From: Liolophura sinensis | Taxonomy: Eukaryota > Mollusca > Polyplacophora > Chitonida > Chitonidae | Assembly: GCF_032854445.1 (NCBI RefSeq) | Contig: NC_088302.1 | Coordinates: forward strand, 11,033,338 to 11,097,337 | Direction: 5' to 3' | Length of the DNA: 64,000 nt | Shown here: piece after piece, positions 57,873 to 64,000 of the stretch | Layout of the letters: the number at the start of each line of letters is the position of its first letter | Numbering within the stretch: position 1 is the first letter of the stretch | Position numbers and translations under genes: made by a program | The notes under the pieces: model-generated | Databases searched by the model: none | Seen by the model: the letters and a program-made list of their open reading frames with translations, nothing else | Told to the model about the DNA's origin: nothing

Positions 57873-60800
57873 TCGAGTTTTAAAAGATGCCGGAGAGATT
57901 AATGGAATGTTCTTGGAGCGTAAATATAATCAGTATGAAATCGTGTGTGATACTATAATTTAGATTCTCGCTGATTATTTTAAATATGTTGTTTTATGTA
58001 AAGGAACCAGTAAATATCTCCATGTAAGGGCAAATTCTTCAGTATGTCATTATGCAACAATCAAAATAAAAAAAATCATATCCAGTCAACATACTGTTTG
58101 TTTGTTTTATCAGATGCAAACCTGTTAGGCAAAACAAATCGATTTTCTCTTCAGAAATCATCGTTTTCAATCATTGTACACACTGTAAGCCTGGTTTTAA
58201 TGGAGGCAATCATTGCAGTAATAGGCGTGGGCACCGGTTAAACGTTTGTTCCGGCAGCTTTATTGTAAAAGAGTTTAAGCAAGTTACGTTCCGTTCAAAA
58301 GATCAAAGATAAGAATATCCACAGGTTTCTATTCGTACATGTCTGTACGTGGGCGTAATTGTAACTTGTGTGGAGAGAGGTAGCCTTTGTCTCCGTGGTA
58401 GACTTTTGGGATTACAGAGTTGCAAGACCACAACTGAAAAGGTTAGCTTGACAGTGAAGACCCACGGTGGAAATCACCCGTGAAAGAAGAACTTAATGAA
58501 AGCCTGTATAAGATATTTAACCGGTTCCAGCCCTCCAAGCTCAATGGCTTTGTCCCCACATCGTTTAGATGTCCTGTTTGATATCAGTTAATGCCACAGG
58601 CCAGTATTGTGCACTGATATACGGATACAATCCGTCCAGACAATTTAGTGTTATAGATATTAGATATTAGCCACAGCCATTTGCCAAGTCAAAATTACCA
58701 TTACATTTCGTTGTCACAGCTTCTTGATGGAATTTACCTATAAAATAACTACATGTTTAATATTAAACATGTGTGCACTTTCCTCATCAAAGAACAATTA
58801 CAAATATACCTTGTGTCAGTTTTGTGTAAACTGTTTTATATTATCCATCGTCAAAGGTCACAGCTTTGCACAATTTCACAGTAGCCTCATCACGACAATT
58901 TCGCATTTGATAATAGCTGCCACTATTAGGCATGGTTGTGCACAACAACAGATAAAGTTTGTATTGATAGTTCCGCATTTGATGTGATCTTCCAGCAATT
59001 GACATATTTGTCCCCAAACTGAAATAAACAATTTGTGCTGATAGGTTTGTCCTTGATAAACATTATCGCCAATGATCACAATTATGTACAATTTCAGTCA
59101 TTAATTTTGTGGTATAGATTTCGTGCGTGATGTTTACGTAGCGTCCTTTTGTATGCAGCAGTATATATGTACAACCACTTAATGCATATAGTCGGGACTA
59201 TTTCGTGTCAAAAAAAACCCCACCAAACACTTAATGGCAATAAGACAGAGTGGTCAAACAATTATCCAAAAATACAATTGAACCTTTTTCAACAGCAAAC
59301 AATTATGCCAACAGGCGCTTGGGCCTGAATAAAGAATAAAATAAAATACAGCATAGCGAGTAAAACCAGAGTAACGAGGACAGCGTGATAGCTGGCACGT
59401 GTACATAACCATAAATTCGGCCTCTTGCCATTTTACCTCTGTTACGGTTTTTATTCTGACTAATCATGTAAATGCTTACATAAAAGCAAATCACACGCTA
59501 ACGGGCAAAATATGTCTCTAAATAAATAAAAGATGACGCATGTTTTTCTGCCGGATGTTCCATGGGAGTATTGTTACTTATATCTCGAAGCAGAAACCTT
59601 ACACATGTATAGCCTACTGAATAGAAAATATTTAGCCCGAGCTGAAAGAAAACGTTCCTCAATCACAGTCAGTGCGTGGACATGTCGTCAGTGTGTTATT
59701 AATGGTATCCTACTGAAGGCCTAATCTTCTGTCTTGTTATAAACGTCAGGCGAGTCCGTCGTAAACGCCTTGTGAACAAATCAACGGCCCGACGCATTTG
59801 TCACGGCCATTTTCTCCTACGCCAATTCAAGTTATCGGAAATTGAAGTTGACTAATATGCGACCAGACTGAAGCGGAAAGGCAAATACGTGACAATCGCC
59901 TTCTAATGGAACTTGATGGACATTCCGTCGTTTCTAATTGTTGAAACTATAATACCCTCGTACCAGAAACGGCGACAAGGGCCATTATATTTCAGGTCCT
60001 ATACTTTGGAAAGTAGATGCGAGGATGTAAGAAATACCGGCATACGTGGGCTTTTTCTTTTAGTCTGTGCGTTTCACTTTGGCACAAGGGTCGTGAAAGC
60101 ACGACTGTAGGATGGAAATTCCCTAGGGTGATTTGCCATCGGGCGACCATTTGACGGCTATAATTGACCCGTTTAGACCACTAGTTGGAACGGTGAAAGA
60201 TCGTTCACTAGTTGTCCTCCAAAATATATTGTGAAATAGCTTGGTACAATCCATCAAGGCGCGGAATAAATTGCCTGGCCTCATCACATTCTGTGGAAAT
60301 CCGCGTTGAACATCCGAGCCCAAGCTATCTCCCTTTCTTGCAGATGCCATAGCATGATTTCACCAGCCAGACGAATTATTGAATTTCCACAGCCTGCCAC
60401 TGTTTTGGTAATTTAATCCCCACTATGAGCCTTTCACCGAAAGGAAAATCAAAATCCTTCAACAAGAAGACCAACCAACTACTTAACCCAAGTCCCTTAT
60501 ATCTATTACAGATCGAAATTCAACTGGTTTGTCACTTGCTCTACTGATGGTGCTTGGTGTGCCAAATAAACCAAGAAAGAATGCAAACGACAACATGCTG
60601 TCATAAACCTGCTGAGGAAATTAGCGGAAACGGATCCTCAACTTTCCTGTAATCTATTATTCCTTACATGACATTCTGTTCTAATGAAATATCAACATTT
60701 TTACTTGTTAAAAAAATTCAACATTTTTACTTGATTCAACATTTTAAATGGTGTAAACTATGAGTGCCAACATATTAGAATGTTACGCCACGTATTGATT

Positions 60801-60879
60801 TTTTTTTTCCAGATTCTGTTTTCCATTCATGCTGTAATCAGTCAATCTCATGCATCTCTAAGTACTCATATGTTCATAA
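57873..60879. other. Intergenic, no gene seen
   Basis: Only short open frames without splice support. No RNA gene or known repeat was recognised. Confidence 0.35.
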
Positions 60880-60914
60880 TTTTGTTTTAACTATTTTCGA
60901 CTATTAAAATTTTT

Positions 60915-62125
60915 CTACCGCTTTAGAAAATCGTCGCCTTTCCCGGATATATCAGCTATATATTTTTCGATTTTAGAATGGTCAGTTGCCGTTTTCTGCA
61001 GGTTAATTATGTTTAATTTGGCGTCATTTCGTCTCATGTCAAAGATGTACTTTTTTGCTAAAATTGTCAGTAAATTTAAAGGTGAAGAATTGTGTTTCTC
61101 TCTCCATCCCATAATAATGACTTTGGGAGTTATTTTAATATCAGTTTTCAACTTTTGTGATAGCCACTTTTCGTATTCTGTCCACAATTTACGTGTTTCC
61201 GGACATTCAATAAAAGAGTGTTCTATAGTGTCCTTATCGAGTCTGCAGTAATTACAAATATCGTCGTGTCTCTGTCCTATTTTAAACAGATAAGATTTTG
61301 TTGGCGTTATCCTGTGTAAGATTTTGTATTGAAAATCTCGTAGCTTGGTGTATTGAGTGCACTGATAAATAGATTCGAATACCTTTTCCCAATTAGTTTC
61401 TTTATCTAACCTTACAGTATCCTTCCATTTTTCGTGGATTTTGATATTTTGCTGCAACTCATTATTTAATAAATCGTAAAAGGGTTTTGTTCCCCGTTTT
61501 TGTTTAGTCAGTAATCGTTTGTTCGATGGAAAGGAGGGGCAATATACATCATGCTTCTCATTTATCGTGAGCCACTCGGTTGGAACATTTCGAAATAACC
61601 GATTATAATCTAAGAAAGAACCTTTCACTCTAAATTTTTGCTTGAAATCTTTAAATGTCAGCAAATTTCCTTCTGAATTTTTTAAATCCCTTATAAACCT
61701 TACATTATTTTGATACCAGTGGCTAATAAAAAAATTTGGTTCTTAAACCTAGGGTTATACCAAATATGTTCAACAAGAATATACTCAATATTTGTCTGAT
61801 ATTTTTTGTGTGTTATTTCCTGCCATGCCATTAGAGTATCTACACAGACAGGGTTGTTTACTCTTTTTAGTATTAGCCGTATATACTTACCCCCTAGTGT
61901 GCATAAACTTTTTGTATCATTTTGACATATACTTACATTTTGCCATTTATATCTCGCTAATAACAATTTTCTCATCCAAGATATTTTTAACGATAGCACA
62001 AATGGTATTAAGTTTATCATCCGTAATCCACCTTTTGAGTAGTCCTTTATGATAATGGATCTTTGTATCCTATCTGGACCATCATTCCATATGAATTTAT
62101 AAAGTAATACATTTATTTCTTTCAT
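60915..62125 (-). pseudogene. C-terminal part of LINE ORF2, frameshifted
   Basis: Two frames follow the RT domain: 62125-61700 (FIWNDGPDRIQRS, KGGLRMINL) and 61664-60915 (ending FLKR). They differ in frame from each other and from the RT domain, so at least two more frameshifts exist. The second frame keeps CNYC...H...C (residues about 137-154), the zinc-like motif at the end of L1-type ORF2, and a plausible authentic C-terminus. Confidence 0.85.
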
Positions 62126-63300
62126 AGTACTATCTGGTGGGTTGGGAGGGAAAGGAACAAATGAATTAGTTTTGATAGAGCTAGAGATTTTATCACTGTT
62201 ATTTTTCCTAACAATGATAAGTTTCTAATTTTCCATCTTTGAAGATCAGTTTTCAATCCCTCCATTCTAGGCAAATAATTTATTTTCCATATGTTATTAA
62301 ATTCCACCGTTGAGAAATTTATGCCCAATATGTTAAGTTTTTCCACCCAATCTAATTTCACTTTCTGACATAGTTTTACACTGGATCCGGATAGAGAACC
62401 TATCTATGCTGCCTTTGTTTTTTCTTTACTGATTTTTAATCCTGAATATTTGTAAAATATATCTAAACACGATAGTGCTTCTGAGAGAGACTTTTCGGAC
62501 CCATCTAAGATTGACTGTGTATCATCAGCGTATTAGCTTATTTTATGTTCTGTTTCGTTTATATTTATGCCCTTTATATCTGGGTTATTTCGTATCACTG
62601 AACCTAAAATTTCAGCACATAACAGAAAAATATACGGAGAAATTGGATCTCCTTGTCTACATCCTCTACTAATATTAAACAGAGGGGATATAATGCCGTT
62701 TTGGAGGATACACGTAGAAATATGGGTTTGAAACAATTTTATCCAGGATCTTATATCTTGTCCAAAATTAAAGGTTTCCAGTATTTCTTCTATGAATTGC
62801 CAAGAGGTAGAGTCGAATGCCTTTTCAAAATCTATTGACAGCAGTAACCCGGGTATTTGTCTCTCCTTTGTTTCAAACATTATGTCGTAAATTAGACGTA
62901 CATTCTCTGCAATGCATCCTCCGGAAAAAAAAACCCTTCTGATCTTCATTTATAATGTCATTAAGAAGTGTTTTAGCCGATTTGCAATGCAAGCACTATA
63001 GAGTTTGTAATTTACATTTAATAAGGAGATGGGTCTCCAGTTTTTCAAAATATTTCTAGGTTTATTTGGTTTTGGTAAAAATGTAATAATCCCTTGCTTT
63101 TGAGATCGTGACAATTCGCCTTTAAAAAAAACTTTCATTTCCTGCCCTTAAAACAAAATATCCTACATCTTTCCAGAACATCATCTACAGGGAAACCGTC
63201 TGTTCCTGGAGTTTTATCATTTTTCATATTTCTCAAACAGTTTGTTAACTCTTCCAAAGTCAATAACCCCTTCAATTTAAGTGCATCACCATCTAAGAGT
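62122..63300 (-). pseudogene. Reverse transcriptase domain of the LINE, broken
   Basis: One frame carries most of the domain from 63138 to about 62130, but it is interrupted by a stop at 62950, a TAA at 62535-62533 directly before the catalytic YADD (62532-62521), and a TAG near 62406. Between the fingers (NWRPISLLN) and the palm (SIDFEKAFDS) there are two compensating frameshifts, one at an A-run near 62925. The domain is therefore inactive. Confidence 0.88.
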
Positions 63301-64000
63301 CTATCCTCAAAGTGTTAATTTAACATGAGATTGTGCTAAATTACCCAAATTATCTAATCATTCTGTGAAATGCTAACATTGTAAATGCGTTGTTGGATTT
63401 TTTACTTGATACGTCACAGAGAAGCAGTCAGTAGGCTTACAGACATATTATTTCGGCTAATTGTGCGCACCTACAGGGATTAATTCAGTCTCGTGGACGC
63501 CAGATAGCATTTCGGCAGAGCAATAACTTCGATCCGCACAGGAACAAAATAATAAATAAAGTAGGCTGAATAAAGTAGGCGAGGTTCTGAACTCGTAACA
63601 GATATTCCGTGGATTGTGAGACTTACCCAGCTAATATGTCTTGTGTTCCAGTATTGTACGTTAAGGTGAACAAATCGACAGTTTGGGAGTGAAGACATTG
63701 ATCAATGTCTATTTAAACCACAGTGCAAAGGGGCACGTAATTTGTTACTATTCAAATCATTCACACGAACAGTTAGAATAAAACCCAACTGAGACAAACT
63801 GACAAGAGGCCGTATCTCATTTGCCAATTATCACACTGTCCTCGCTGCAGTGGTTTGCTCTCACTGCTGTAAATCTAGTTTCTTCTACCTATAATATACA
63901 TTACCAATTCGCCACTAATATTTGGGCGACTATGTCACTTTAAATGATGCTTTCGTAGAGGGTCTTAAATACATGATTTTACAGAATGTAACCGAGTTGC
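63301..64000. other. Flanking sequence, no gene seen
   Basis: No coding or repeat feature recognised. Confidence 0.35.

Larger units (their letters stand above)
60880..63300 (-). mobile_element. Decayed non-LTR retrotransposon (L1/Tx1-like LINE), 5' truncated
   Basis: The - strand carries, in order, reverse-transcriptase parts with [21 protein letters not shown] (63138 side), SIDFEKAFDS, RGCRQGDPISPYIF and YADD, then a thumb or connection region and a C-terminal C-x2-C-x8-H-x4-C motif. This order and the C-terminal motif fit the ORF2 of L1/Tx1-type LINEs. The endonuclease domain is not in the window copy; the homology fades near 63300. Confidence 0.88.

Overview
This is animal nuclear DNA: AT-rich, dominated by introns and intergenic sequence, with short exons bounded by GT/AG splice sites. 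The repeats (two tRNA-headed SINE families, one ending in AAATAAATAAA and one in an ACTCACTCAC tail, several MITE families and an L1/Tx1-like LINE) suggest a marine lophotrochozoan, most likely a mollusc. That assignment is an inference from repeat style and gene structure, not a species identification.

Two protein-coding genes can be rebuilt exon by exon with matching splice phases. On the + strand, 19577-34822 holds a complete 12-exon sorting nexin of the SNX1/SNX2 type (516 aa; acidic N-terminus with two Asp-Leu-Phe motifs, PX domain with an RRFSDF motif, amphipathic helix, BAR domain). On the - strand, 17032 down to 3040 holds a 6-exon gene for a 338-aa leucine-rich-repeat protein with a disordered proline-rich and acidic N-terminus. 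Its proposed 5' untranslated exon (near 19146) faces the SNX start 430 bp away, so the two genes appear to share a bidirectional promoter. That promoter carries a perfect GTCACGTGAC palindrome 10 bp upstream of the SNX start codon.

The most conspicuous structure is a tandem array of about 49 copies of a 125-bp satellite (4308-10430) with higher-order periods of 5 and 7 units. It lies inside the 9-kb last intron of the LRR gene.

From 36.6 to 60.8 kb I see no confident gene. The region is packed with non-autonomous elements: six or more MITE copies with ACACTCAAAAAA ends, two copies of a GGGGCCGATTCC-type MITE, a foldback element with 170-bp arms enclosing a 28-bp hairpin minisatellite (51453-52261), and a locus (50558-51120) that is a mosaic of two segments also present at 47.4 kb and 53.9 kb. 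One small candidate terminal exon (46000-46117, -) and one weak 266-codon ORF (44148-44948, +) are noted. At 60.88-63.3 kb there is a decayed reverse-transcriptase LINE on the - strand.

SNX1/SNX2 proteins act on endosomes as the membrane-bending partner of retromer and related sorting complexes. The function of the LRR protein is not known from its sequence. The shared promoter is the only link seen between the two genes.
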